From Lachnospiraceae bacterium UBA7205 (GTDB taxonomy: Bacteria > Bacillota > Clostridia > Lachnospirales > Lachnospiraceae): DNA of 14,850 nucleotides. The position numbers and the translations under genes are program-made. Below, in pieces: positions 1 through 6,559 of this stretch. Location of the stretch: the NCBI GenBank assembly GCA_002490665.1, contig DKUL01000003.1, positions 1-14,850 of the forward strand. Reading direction: 5' to 3'. How positions within the stretch are numbered: the stretch's first letter is position 1; the number at the start of each line of letters is the position of its first letter. Below the pieces are notes generated by a model. The model was not told the origin of the DNA, ran no database searches, and worked only from the letters and a program-made list of their open reading frames with translations.

Positions 1-8
1 AACCACTT

Positions 9-73
9 CGTGGTGGCTTGATGCCTCTCTGCCACTACGCTATTTCACGGACTTTGCAGTAAATGCAAAGTCC
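9..73. other. Two adjacent stem-loops at the left edge
   Basis: Two potential RNA or DNA hairpins are visible. The first pairs bases 9-17 with 31-39 (9 bp including one G-U pair); a smaller alternative hairpin (ACCAC/GTGGT) lies at 2-14 and competes with it. The second is a perfect 10-bp inverted repeat, GGACTTTGCA at 49-58 and TGCAAAGTCC at 64-73, with a 5-base loop. Neither is followed by a T-run, so this does not look like an ordinary intrinsic terminator. It sits before the promoter at 119-146 and may belong to a repeated intergenic element or to the 3' end of an upstream transcript outside the window. No function is claimed. Confidence 0.4.
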
Positions 74-118
74 TGAGCTGAACTGTTACGAGAAAGTACG
101 AAAGAATTGAGGAGATTC

Positions 119-146
119 TTGCAGTTTCCTTTGATTCTGGTATAAT
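119..146 (+). promoter_or_regulatory. Sigma-A-type promoter for the AI-2E transporter gene
   Basis: A -35 element TTGCAG (119-124) is separated by 16 bases from a perfect TATAAT (141-146). The -10 is preceded by TGG, giving an extended TGn motif. Transcription should begin near 153, leaving a leader of about 50 bases before the preferred start at 204. Confidence 0.7.
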
Positions 147-203
147 TGAGGAAATGGTCATTTTTGACAAAGGAAATCAATGATAAAATATGAGGTGAAT
201 GAT

Positions 204-1319
204 ATGGAGTTGAGATGGAAAACCTGTCTGCGGGCGGGAGTCACGGTAGGCTTATTGTTTCTGGTGATACATTACTGGACGGCTTTTACAGGTCTGGCTG
301 GCGTGGCGCTCGGTGCGGCGAAGCCGCTGTTCTGGGGATGTGCCATCGCGTATGTCGTCAATATCCCGATGCGCTTTCTGGAGCGCCATGTGGAACCAAG
401 GTGCAAAAAGGAAACGGCAAAAAAACTGTGCCGTCCGATTTGCATGGTGCTTGCATTTTTGTGTATTTTTCTGATTGCCGTGCTGATTGTGCAGATGATT
501 GTGCCAGAGCTGATTGGCTGTCTGCAAATCCTGCTGGAAGAATTGCCGGGCGTGCTGGATAACATTGCTGTCTGGATGGAGGACAACCTGCAGATTAGCG
601 CACTTCTGGCAGCCGAGAACAGCGTGTTTCAGGGCAGTGAGACAGACTGGCAGGAGACATTCACAAAAGTCATCAACATTCTGCTCAATGGCCTCGGTGG
701 TGTAATGGGAGCGGCTACAAGTATTATTTCCTCTGTATTTTCGACGGTCGTTACCCTGACAGTCGGTCTGGTCTTTGCCATTTATCTGCTGGTTGGCAAG
801 GAAAAACTGGGCGGACAGTTCCGGCGGCTGTCTGCGCGGTATCTGCCAGAGAAGGTGACGAAAAAGTTTTACTATGTCATGGGTGTCCTGAACCAGTCGT
901 TTCACAGCTTTATCGTGGGACAGTGCACCGAGGCAGTGATTCTCGGACTGCTCTGCATAGGTGGCATGCTGCTGCTGCGGCTGCCATACGCTGCGATGAT
1001 TGGCTGTCTGGTAGGCTTTACGGCGCTCATTCCGATTGCAGGCGCCTATATTGGTGCGATTGTCGGTGCATTTATGATTTTTACGATTTCTCCTGTAAAG
1101 GCAATTATATTTATTGTGTTCCTGGTGGCTTTGCAGCAGCTGGAAGGCAATCTCATTTATCCCCGCGTGGTCGGTTCGTCGATTGGCTTGCCGGGCGTAT
1201 GGGTGCTTGCCGCCGTGACCGTTGGCGGTGGTGTCATCGGAGTCGGCGGCATGCTGCTGGGGGTTCCGCTTGCGGCTGCGGCATATCAGCTTTTGAAAAA
1301 TGACATGAACGCATCGTGA
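204..1319 (+). CDS. AI-2E family (UPF0118) membrane transporter
   Basis: A polytopic membrane protein of 371 residues. It begins with a positively charged N-terminus (MELRWK) and two hydrophobic segments, followed by a third strongly hydrophobic segment and a roughly 60-residue hydrophilic stretch. Four or five further helices make up the C-terminal half. The segment ending VGLVFAIYLL and the glycine-rich C-terminus (GVWVLAAVTVGGGVIGVGG, then GVPLAAA) are typical of the AI-2E/UPF0118 family (PF01594). Members include putative autoinducer-2 exporters and Na+/H+ antiporters, so the substrate cannot be deduced. An upstream in-frame ATG lies at 180, with AGGA at 171-174. The ATG at 204 is preferred because GAGGTG (192-197) sits six bases before it. 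The gene is alone behind its own promoter and converges on the lipoprotein gene, with only 15 bases between stop codons. Confidence 0.9.
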   Translation: MELRWKTCLRAGVTVGLLFLVIHYWTAFTGLAGVALGAAKPLFWGCAIAYVVNIPMRFLERHVEPRCKKETAKKLCRPICMVLAFLCIFLIAVLIVQMIVPELIGCLQILLEELPGVLDNIAVWMEDNLQISALLAAENSVFQGSETDWQETFTKVINILLNGLGGVMGAATSIISSVFSTVVTLTVGLVFAIYLLVGKEKLGGQFRRLSARYLPEKVTKKFYYVMGVLNQSFHSFIVGQCTEAVILGLLCIGGMLLLRLPYAAMIGCLVGFTALIPIAGAYIGAIVGAFMIFTISPVKAIIFIVFLVALQQLEGNLIYPRVVGSSIGLPGVWVLAAVTVGGGVIGVGGMLLGVPLAAAAYQLLKNDMNAS

Positions 1320-1334
1320 GCTGCGATACCTGTT

Positions 1335-2342
1335 TTAGTTCAAAATAAATTGTGCATAGACGGTATATTTGTCGAAATCTCCGCTTGCCCTAAAATCCAT
1401 GATTTCTTTTTTCATTCTGTAGTTTCCGGGTTCAAGCGCCCCATATATCCATTCCCAGTCCAGCTCCCGTTCAGAAGAATCCCGGCTGGGGATGGTGTAT
1501 GCGATGGCGTTGAATGCATACTCGCTTAAAGTGGCAGGAACTTCTTCCCACTGGTCATTTTTCAAAACCTCCAGCACAAAAGCATCCCCGTATTCCAGTT
1601 CGCCTGTCGGCGCTTTCTCATCGTATTGGTGGAACACCAGCGTCGCGCCTGTCGGGGTTATTTTTTTCAGCTCGAATAGCAGTCCGATTTTGTCAGCCTC
1701 GGATTGGGGACTGTATATGTACGCGCCGCCCTCTTTTATGGATGTGTCAAAGGACAATGTGCCAAGAATATCCATCACCTGTTCTTCGTAAGCTTCCCAC
1801 CAGTCTTCTGCGTTGCATGTAAGGGCGACGATGCCGGAACAATCACCCTGAAAAGAGATAAAGTCCCAGCAGGCATGATTGTCATAGGTGCCGATGCGGG
1901 CAGGGTTTCCGGCGATGGTGGCTGTCTCTTCGACAAGTCCTGTCCCGCAGACGCCAAAAGAGTCAATATAGAAAAGGTCAATATAGCCCTCTGTTGCGTC
2001 TTCCGGATAAAAGCGGATGCCATATAGTCCGTTTGTCAGTTTCCCACTGTCCATGGGACAGGTCTCATAACGCCATCCCCCGGGAATGGAAAGGGATATT
2101 TTTCCATAGGGTCCGTCCTGTCCGGCTATTGTGTCTTCGGAATTGAGTGGCAGACTGCACACTGTATTCTGCCGTGGGGCTGTATCCTCATCTGCGAGCG
2201 TGTGTGCTTCGGCTGGGAGGTAAGCAGCGTCAGGATTGTTTTTTGGTATGGAAACGGCAGGATTGGCGTTTGCGCAGCCATCTAACAGCAGGCCTAAGGA
2301 CATGCCAGATGACAATAATGCGGCTAAAATGGATTTTTTCAT
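1335..2342 (-). CDS. Putative secreted lipoprotein with C-terminal Ig-like domain
   Basis: A predicted exported protein of 335 residues. The N-terminus MKKSILAALL is followed by a hydrophobic stretch and Cys23, consistent with a lipoprotein signal. The lipobox LDGC is weak because Asp at -2 is unusual, and in lipoproteins of other bacteria Asp beside the cysteine can affect sorting. Residues from about 60 to 190 form a region rich in beta strand and aromatic residues with no motif I recognise. The last roughly 110 residues (starting at KKITPTGATLVF and including YGDAFVLEV, YGALEPGNYR and YAQFIL) resemble the bacterial Ig-like domain of Lachnospiraceae lipoproteins, probably Big_14 (PF20251). 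The ATG at 2342 is chosen over a TTG at 2351 because AGAAGGAG on the minus strand abuts the TTG but lies about nine bases from the ATG. Upstream is very AT-rich; no convincing -35 was found. It probably acts on the outer face of the membrane; its ligand is unknown. Confidence 0.75.
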   Translation of the reverse strand: MKKSILAALLSSGMSLGLLLDGCANANPAVSIPKNNPDAAYLPAEAHTLADEDTAPRQNTVCSLPLNSEDTIAGQDGPYGKISLSIPGGWRYETCPMDSGKLTNGLYGIRFYPEDATEGYIDLFYIDSFGVCGTGLVEETATIAGNPARIGTYDNHACWDFISFQGDCSGIVALTCNAEDWWEAYEEQVMDILGTLSFDTSIKEGGAYIYSPQSEADKIGLLFELKKITPTGATLVFHQYDEKAPTGELEYGDAFVLEVLKNDQWEEVPATLSEYAFNAIAYTIPSRDSSERELDWEWIYGALEPGNYRMKKEIMDFRASGDFDKYTVYAQFILN

Positions 2343-2464
2343 ATGAATCAACTCCTTCTGTTGTGTTCGCTGAATAGTTCTTATATATAAAATTTTTTGT
2401 CTCTATTATTTATAGAAGGAAAAAAATATGGGAAGTTGCATGATGTTTCACGAAATTAATATTA

Positions 2465-2493
2465 TTGTAATGCAGATGCGGATATGTTATATT
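2465..2493 (+). promoter_or_regulatory. Promoter for the sugar O-acetyltransferase gene
   Basis: TTGTAA (2465-2470) and TATATT (2488-2493) are 17 bases apart, and TGT immediately before the -10 gives an extended TGn element. Transcription would start near 2500, leaving a leader of about 110 bases that contains the hairpin at 2548-2569. Confidence 0.55.
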
Positions 2494-2547
2494 CTTATTA
2501 ATAAATAGAAAACTTTGGAAGTGATGGCACTGGCGTAAGAAAAATTT

Positions 2548-2569
2548 GCCTGCTACTGGGTAGTCAGGC
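2548..2569 (+). other. Leader stem-loop ahead of the acetyltransferase gene
   Basis: GCCTG-CTAC (2548-2556) pairs with GTAG-CAGGC (2560-2563 and 2565-2569) around a three-base loop, with T2564 bulged. A short T-run (about 2576-2581) follows eight bases after the stem. It could be a weak terminator or attenuator in the leader, but the spacing is not canonical. Confidence 0.4.
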
Positions 2570-2609
2570 GTGCGGCTTTTTAAGAAAACAGATTTGGAGG
2601 GAAATGAAT

Positions 2610-3263
2610 ATGGATGACAATGTAAGGAAGAAAATGACAAACAGTGAGCGCAGGGATGCAGGATTAGCGTACGTAGCAGATGAAGGTGTTTATAAGGAAA
2701 TGCTGGCATGCAGAAAAATTTTACAGCGGCTGAACTTTATGGACCGCTCCGATTTGGAAGGAATCAGCGAGGTGGTCAGGGAGCTGTTTGGCAAATCGGA
2801 GGGTGCCTTTGTCAATCCGCCGTTTTACTGCGATTATGGGAAGCATATCGAAGTGGGAAAAAATTTCTTTGCCAACTATAACTGCACGCTGCTGGATGTG
2901 GCAAAAATCAGGATTGGCGACAATTGCCAGATGGCGCCCAATGTGGCAGTCTACACGGCAGGGCATCCGGTTCATCCGGTCAGCCGCAACTCTGCCTACG
3001 AGTATGGCAAGGAAGTGACAATCGGAGACAATGTGTGGCTGGGAGGGAATACGGTGGTCTGCCCTGGTGTGCACATCGGAAGCAATGTCGTGATTGGCGC
3101 GGGCAGTGTGGTGACAAAGGATATTCCGGACTGGTGCATTGCGGCAGGAAATCCCTGTAGGGTACTGCGGGAAATTACGGATGCGGACAAAAGGAAGCTG
3201 TTTGGCGATGAGGAGATTGATGAGGAAGCGTGGAATGACATTGTGGCGAGGATGCAATTTTAA
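2610..3263 (+). CDS. Maltose/galactoside-type sugar O-acetyltransferase
   Basis: A 217-residue left-handed beta-helix acetyltransferase expected to move acetyl from acetyl-CoA to a hydroxyl of maltose, glucose or related sugars in the cytoplasm. The N-terminal roughly 55 residues match the helical Mac domain (PF12464). From about residue 70, hexapeptide-repeat sequence follows (for example VTIGDNVWLGGNTVV and VHIGSNVVIGAGSVV). The conserved catalytic histidine is visible in YTAGHPVHP, near residue 119. The C-terminal AAGNPCRVLREI is the family signature. Length is close to the usual 185-220. A start at 2604 is also possible, but GGAGG (2596-2600) lies nine bases before 2610 and only three before 2604. 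The gene is monocistronic behind its own promoter. Proximity to the HPr-like and LacI-type genes suggests a role in handling sugars, such as detoxifying excess non-metabolised sugar; this is inference. Confidence 0.9.
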   Translation: MDDNVRKKMTNSERRDAGLAYVADEGVYKEMLACRKILQRLNFMDRSDLEGISEVVRELFGKSEGAFVNPPFYCDYGKHIEVGKNFFANYNCTLLDVAKIRIGDNCQMAPNVAVYTAGHPVHPVSRNSAYEYGKEVTIGDNVWLGGNTVVCPGVHIGSNVVIGAGSVVTKDIPDWCIAAGNPCRVLREITDADKRKLFGDEEIDEEAWNDIVARMQF

Positions 3264-3275
3264 GACAGGCAGAAT

Positions 3276-3291
3276 GTGAAATCGTTCTCAC
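3276..3291. promoter_or_regulatory. cre/LacI-family-like operator dyad
   Basis: A 16-base imperfect palindrome, GTGAAATCGTTCTCAC, has 12 of 16 symmetric positions and a central CG, the hallmark of LacI/CcpA-family operators. Its core matches the TGNAANCGNWWNCA form of catabolite-responsive elements with one mismatch. It lies about 45 bases upstream of the -35 at 3336 and just after the acetyltransferase stop. Candidate binders are the LacI-type protein at 3762-4739 or a CcpA encoded elsewhere; which one is inference. Confidence 0.4.
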
Positions 3292-3335
3292 AAAAATATT
3301 CAAAAATTAATTAGAAAAATTAGGAAAAATGACTA

Positions 3336-3364
3336 TTTACATTGCGACATTCATTCGCTATGAT
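3336..3364 (+). promoter_or_regulatory. Promoter for the HPr-like gene
   Basis: TTTACA (3336-3341) and TATGAT (3359-3364) are spaced by exactly 17 bases, each one mismatch from consensus. Downstream, within the leader, GATATC (3383-3388) and GGTATC (3396-3401) form an imperfect inverted repeat that may be an operator. Confidence 0.65.
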
Positions 3365-3452
3365 GATATTGTACATGAAACCGATATCATATAGCGGTAT
3401 CATGCGGAAAGTAGACAGGTAATAAAAACAGATGATGGAAAGGAATGGTATT

Positions 3453-3686
3453 ATGCGCAAGGTAAATGTTAAGTTCAGGGATGTGGAGCAGGTCAGGCAG
3501 TTTGTGAACATAATTGACAAGTTTGATGCGAGTTTCGATCTTGGCTCTGGGAAGAAGATTGTTGACGCGAAATCCATACTTGGCGTGATGGCATTGGATT
3601 TGTCCCGTCCACTCTGTCTCAGATATCAGTCGGACGACAAGGAGATTGAGGAAAAAATAGCACCGTTTGTTTATTTGGAAGCATAG
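3453..3686 (+). CDS. HPr-family phosphocarrier-like protein lacking the active-site histidine
   Basis: A 77-residue cytoplasmic protein of HPr size. The conserved DAKSILGVMALDLSRPL segment (residues 38-54) matches the helix-2 region of HPr around regulatory Ser46, here Ser41. The N-terminal active-site loop, normally carrying His15 in a GLHARPA-like motif, is replaced by DVEQVRQFVNIIDKF with no histidine. It therefore cannot act as a classical PTS phosphocarrier, but could be phosphorylated by HPr kinase in the manner of Crh of Bacillus subtilis. This start is chosen because AAAGGA (3439-3444) lies eight bases upstream; an earlier in-frame ATG at 3432 has no ribosome site. The gene sits directly upstream of a LacI-family regulator, which fits a cofactor role in sugar control, but that is inference. 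Similar divergent HPr-like proteins are, from general knowledge, frequent in Clostridia. Confidence 0.8.
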   Translation: MRKVNVKFRDVEQVRQFVNIIDKFDASFDLGSGKKIVDAKSILGVMALDLSRPLCLRYQSDDKEIEEKIAPFVYLEA

Positions 3687-3704
3687 TGATAAGACAGATA
3701 TGAA

Positions 3705-3732
3705 ACAGCACAGGTTTTTTGCCCTGTGCTGT
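3705..3732 (+). other. Strong stem-loop between the HPr-like and LacI genes
   Basis: A perfect 10-bp inverted repeat, ACAGCACAGG (3705-3714) and CCTGTGCTGT (3723-3732), encloses the loop TTTTTTGC. The T-run is in the loop rather than after the stem, so it is not a textbook terminator on either strand. It may still slow or end transcription after the HPr-like gene, or serve as an operator just upstream of the LacI gene. Confidence 0.5.
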
Positions 3733-3761
3733 AATGTGTATCATGGGGGGATTTTTATCAG

Positions 3762-4739
3762 ATGACTATAGCAGATATAGCGAGGATGGCAGGCGTGTCG
3801 CGGGCGGCTGTCTCACGGTATTTTAATAAAGGATATATTTCAGAGGAAAAGCAGGCGGCAATCCGCAAGGTCGTCGAGGAGACGGGATACCGGCCGTCCA
3901 TTCAGGCACAGACGCTCAGGACAAAAAAGACGAAGATGATTGGCGTCATCGTGCCCAAGATTGCATCGTCCTCTATTGGCAGGGTCGTGGAGGGAATGCT
4001 TTCCGAGTTCAATAAGAGCGAGTACCAGATGATGCTGGCAGTCACCCAGAATGAGCCGAAGAAGGAAGTGGAGTACCTGTCTGCGTTCAGCGACAGGCAG
4101 GTGGACGGCATCATACTGGTTGCGACCGTTTTCACGACGGCACATAAGCGCGCGCTGAAAAATATGTCCGTTCCGGTTGTGATTGTAGGGCAGTATCTGT
4201 CGGGTTACTGCTGTGTGTACCATGACGATTACCATGCCTGCTACGACCTCACAAGGCTGATGATGGAGAAGGGCAGGACCAACATTGGTTTCATGAGTGC
4301 GATGTGGCAGGACAAGGCTGCCGGGGAAGCGCGGTACAGGGGGTTTTGCGACGCCGTGAGTGACATGGGGCGCGCAGGGCTTTCCGAGAATGTTGTCATC
4401 GCCGATTTTACGGTTGCTTCCGGATATGAGAAGGCAGGGGAGATACTCGGCAAATGTGCCGGGCTGGACGGACTGGTCTGTGCGACGGACGCCATGGCTG
4501 TCGGTGCGATGCAGTATTTGCGGGAACATGGCATTGCAGTCCCGCAGACGATTCTGGTCGCGGGACATGGGGATTCCGAGATTACGCGCATGACTGTGCC
4601 GAACCTGATTTCAGCCCATTATTACTATGAAAAAAGCGGCAGACTCTCCGTCCGCAGGCTGATGGACCTCATGCAGCATGACGAAAGCATGGCGGAGGAA
4701 GTGAAGCTGGGATATGAGATTGTGGATTTGTGCGGCTGA
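3762..4739 (+). CDS. LacI-family transcriptional repressor, ScrR-like
   Basis: A 325-residue regulator of usual LacI length. The N-terminal helix-turn-helix (residues 1-50: TIADIARMAGVSRAAVSRYF, then GYISEEKQAAIRKVVEETGY) is followed by the hinge and a periplasmic-binding-protein-like core beginning KMIGVIVPKI. Within the core, the segments VDGIILVATVFT, VPVVIVGQ, SGYCCVYHDDYHA and VAGHGDSEITRMTVPNLISAHYYYE resemble sucrose/fructooligosaccharide repressors of Lachnospiraceae and lactic acid bacteria. It should bind a palindromic site with a central CG and respond to a sugar. No sugar permease or glycosidase is present nearby, so its targets are probably elsewhere, plus perhaps the dyad at 3276-3291. 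A G-run at 3745-3750 lies 11 bases before the ATG, a rather long spacing. The gene lies 75 bases downstream of the HPr-like gene across a strong stem-loop. Confidence 0.9.
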   Translation: MTIADIARMAGVSRAAVSRYFNKGYISEEKQAAIRKVVEETGYRPSIQAQTLRTKKTKMIGVIVPKIASSSIGRVVEGMLSEFNKSEYQMMLAVTQNEPKKEVEYLSAFSDRQVDGIILVATVFTTAHKRALKNMSVPVVIVGQYLSGYCCVYHDDYHACYDLTRLMMEKGRTNIGFMSAMWQDKAAGEARYRGFCDAVSDMGRAGLSENVVIADFTVASGYEKAGEILGKCAGLDGLVCATDAMAVGAMQYLREHGIAVPQTILVAGHGDSEITRMTVPNLISAHYYYEKSGRLSVRRLMDLMQHDESMAEEVKLGYEIVDLCG

Positions 4740-4746
4740 TTTTCAT

Positions 4747-4762
4747 ACGCCTTTTAAGGCGT
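4747..4762. other. Short inverted repeat after the LacI-type gene
   Basis: ACGCCTT (4747-4753) and AAGGCGT (4756-4762) form a 7-bp dyad with a two-base centre, immediately after the LacI-type stop codon. There is no T-run. It could be a weak transcript end or a protein-binding site ahead of the nuclease-like gene. Confidence 0.3.
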
Positions 4763-4820
4763 TGGAGGAAGCGGTAAAAGGGAATCATAAAACAGGGAAT
4801 GTCAGCATAGGAGGGCAATT

Positions 4821-6398
4821 ATGGGAATATATCTGAATCCGGGGAATACTGGTTTTTGGAAGGCAGTCCGCTCTGAGATTTATGTGGACAAGACGGGACT
4901 GATTGCATGCACGAATAAAGTAATTAATACGGATGAACAGTGCATATGTGTCAGCAGGCCAAGGCGTTTTGGAAAGTCGATGGCATTAAAAATGCTTGCT
5001 GCTTACTATAGCTGTGCGTGTGATTCGGCGGATTTGTTTAGAGGGCTTAATATAGAAAGAGATCCGTCATTTCATGAGCACTTAAACCAGTATGATGTGA
5101 TTTTATTAAATATGCAGCAGTTTTTAATTGAGGCAGAACATGGACAGGAAATAGAATATCTGGAACGAGAGGTAGTGGAAGAACTTCAGGAAGAATATGC
5201 AGATATTCTAAAAGGACAGAGCAGGGGACTTGCAGCAGCATTGAGAAAAATTTATGTCAGGACAGAGAGACAGTTCATCTTTCTGATAGACGAGTGGGAC
5301 TGTGTGATGCGCGAAAGGCAGGAATCAGAGGCAATGCAGAAGCAGTATCTTGACTTCCTGCGAGATCTTCTAAAAGACCAGCCATATGTGGCGCTTGCCT
5401 ATATGACTGGCATACTTCCGGTAAAAAAGTACGGTCAGCATTCGGCGTTAAATATGTTCTGGGAATATTCGATGACAGACCAGTTTGCCTATGAGGAATA
5501 CACCGGATTTACGCAGGACGAGGTAAAAGGGCTCTGCGAGAAGTATGGTATGGACTTTGCGCAGGTCAGTAACTGGTATGACGGCTATCAGTTCCGGCAG
5601 TTTCGACATATCTACAATCCGAGGTCTGTCGTGGCGGCAATGAAAAGTCATGTGCTGTCAAATTACTGGACTTCCACGGAAACCTATGAGGCGCTCAAGG
5701 TTTATATGGAAATGGACTTTGACGGGCTGCGCTCGGACATTGTGCAGATGCTTGGCGGGGAACGCATCAGGGTAAACACGCTCAGTTTCCGAAATGACAT
5801 GCGCAATTTTGAGATAAAGGATGATGTCCTGACACTGTTGATTCATTTAGGATATCTGGGGTATGATGCAGAGACAAAGGAGACGTTTATTCCGAATAAA
5901 GAGATTATCGGGGAATTTGAAAATGCCATGAGCGTGAGCGGATGGTCAAAGGTGATGCGTGTCCTGAGGGCATCGGAGAAGCTGCTAGAAGATACCTTGC
6001 TGGGGGATGCTGACAGTGTTGCCAGGGCGCTTGACCAGGCGCACACAGAAGTGGCTTCCATACTGACTTATAATGATGAAAATTCACTTGGGTGCGCGAT
6101 TGGTCTCGCATATTACAGCGCGCGAAAGGACTATCGCCTTATAAGGGAACTGCCCACGGGACACGGCTTTGCGGATGTTGTCTTTCTGCCGCTGCCATCT
6201 GTGGACAAACCAGCGCTTGTGGTAGAATTGAAATATGACAAGACTGCGGATACTGCGATACAACAGATAAAAAACAGGCATTACACACAGGTGCTTGAGG
6301 ACTATGCCGGGGAGATTCTGCTTGTCGGGATAAATTATGACAAGGATGACAGGGAGAAGCCGCACGGCTGTGTGATAGAGAGACTGGAAAAAGCATGA
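4821..6398 (+). CDS. AAA-ATPase-like protein with C-terminal PD-(D/E)XK nuclease-like domain
   Basis: A 525-residue two-domain protein of a family abundant in Bacteroidota and Clostridia (AAA-ATPase_like PF09820 plus PDDEXK_9/DUF1703 PF08011). The N-terminal domain starts with the family pattern around YVDKTGLI. Its P-loop variant RPRRFGKS has Gly51-Lys52-Ser53 and lacks the first glycine of a standard Walker A, as is normal here. The Walker B-like FIFLIDEWD lies at 152-160. The C-terminal region contains GFADVV (Asp452) and VVELKY (Glu469, Lys471), which together give an intact PD-(D/E)XK catalytic pattern. The biological role of the family is unknown; defence or mobile-element association has been suggested but is not shown. 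GGAGG (4810-4814) supports the start. The gene appears single and ends before the terminator at 6430-6462. Confidence 0.85.
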   Translation: MGIYLNPGNTGFWKAVRSEIYVDKTGLIACTNKVINTDEQCICVSRPRRFGKSMALKMLAAYYSCACDSADLFRGLNIERDPSFHEHLNQYDVILLNMQQFLIEAEHGQEIEYLEREVVEELQEEYADILKGQSRGLAAALRKIYVRTERQFIFLIDEWDCVMRERQESEAMQKQYLDFLRDLLKDQPYVALAYMTGILPVKKYGQHSALNMFWEYSMTDQFAYEEYTGFTQDEVKGLCEKYGMDFAQVSNWYDGYQFRQFRHIYNPRSVVAAMKSHVLSNYWTSTETYEALKVYMEMDFDGLRSDIVQMLGGERIRVNTLSFRNDMRNFEIKDDVLTLLIHLGYLGYDAETKETFIPNKEIIGEFENAMSVSGWSKVMRVLRASEKLLEDTLLGDADSVARALDQAHTEVASILTYNDENSLGCAIGLAYYSARKDYRLIRELPTGHGFADVVFLPLPSVDKPALVVELKYDKTADTAIQQIKNRHYTQVLEDYAGEILLVGINYDKDDREKPHGCVIERLEKA

Positions 6399-6429
6399 AC
6401 AATATGAAAACAGAATACAGCAAAGGCGT

Positions 6430-6463
6430 AAAAGGGACTGTCGGAAAAAGGCAGTCCCTTTTT
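6430..6463 (+). terminator. Intrinsic terminator after the nuclease-like gene
   Basis: An 11-bp perfect stem, AAAAGGGACTG (6430-6440) with CAGTCCCTTTT (6452-6462), encloses an 11-base loop and runs into a T-tract on the + strand. It separates the nuclease-like gene from the BlaI/BlaR1-type operon. Confidence 0.85.
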
Positions 6464-6474
6464 CAAAAAAGAAC

Positions 6475-6503
6475 TTGACTTTAGTATGACAATTTGTTAT
6501 TCT
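6475..6503 (+). promoter_or_regulatory. Promoter of the blaI/blaR1-like operon
   Basis: TTGACT (6475-6480), 17 bases, then TATTCT (6498-6503). The -10 is weak but is preceded by TGT, an extended TGn motif. The spacer and -10 are covered by the operator dyads at 6480-6530, as expected for a repressed promoter. Confidence 0.65.
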
Positions 6504-6530
6504 TTATACATAACAGGTTGTCATACTAAA
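6480..6530. promoter_or_regulatory. Paired BlaI-type operators in mirror-image array
   Basis: The outer arms TTTAGTATGACAA (6480-6492) and TTGTCATACTAAA (6518-6530) are perfect 13-bp inverted repeats. Inside them TGTTAT (6495-6500) and ATAACA (6510-6515) continue the symmetry. The array can be read as two operators, TGACAATTTGTTA (6487-6499) and TAACAGGTTGTCA (6511-6523). Each is itself a dyad with ACA/TGT half-sites, and their centres are 24 bp apart. ACA-N-TGT half-sites are typical for BlaI/MecI/CopY repressors. The BlaI-like protein encoded just downstream is the expected binder. Confidence 0.75.
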
Positions 6531-6559
6531 TATGCATTTCACCAGGGAGGGAAAATATT

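Noticed and set aside
252..905. A 217-codon open frame on the minus strand
   Set aside because: It is opposite the AI-2E transporter gene, whose membrane-protein pattern and promoter are convincing; the antisense translation is Gln/His-rich and featureless.
2410..2709. A 99-codon minus-strand frame reaching into the gap before the acetyltransferase
   Set aside because: It has no convincing ribosome site, its product is low-complexity and Phe/His-rich, and it runs against the promoter and start of the acetyltransferase.
2721..3257. A 178-codon open frame on the minus strand
   Set aside because: It is opposite the acetyltransferase, which has clear hexapeptide repeats and a catalytic His; the antisense product has no domain pattern.
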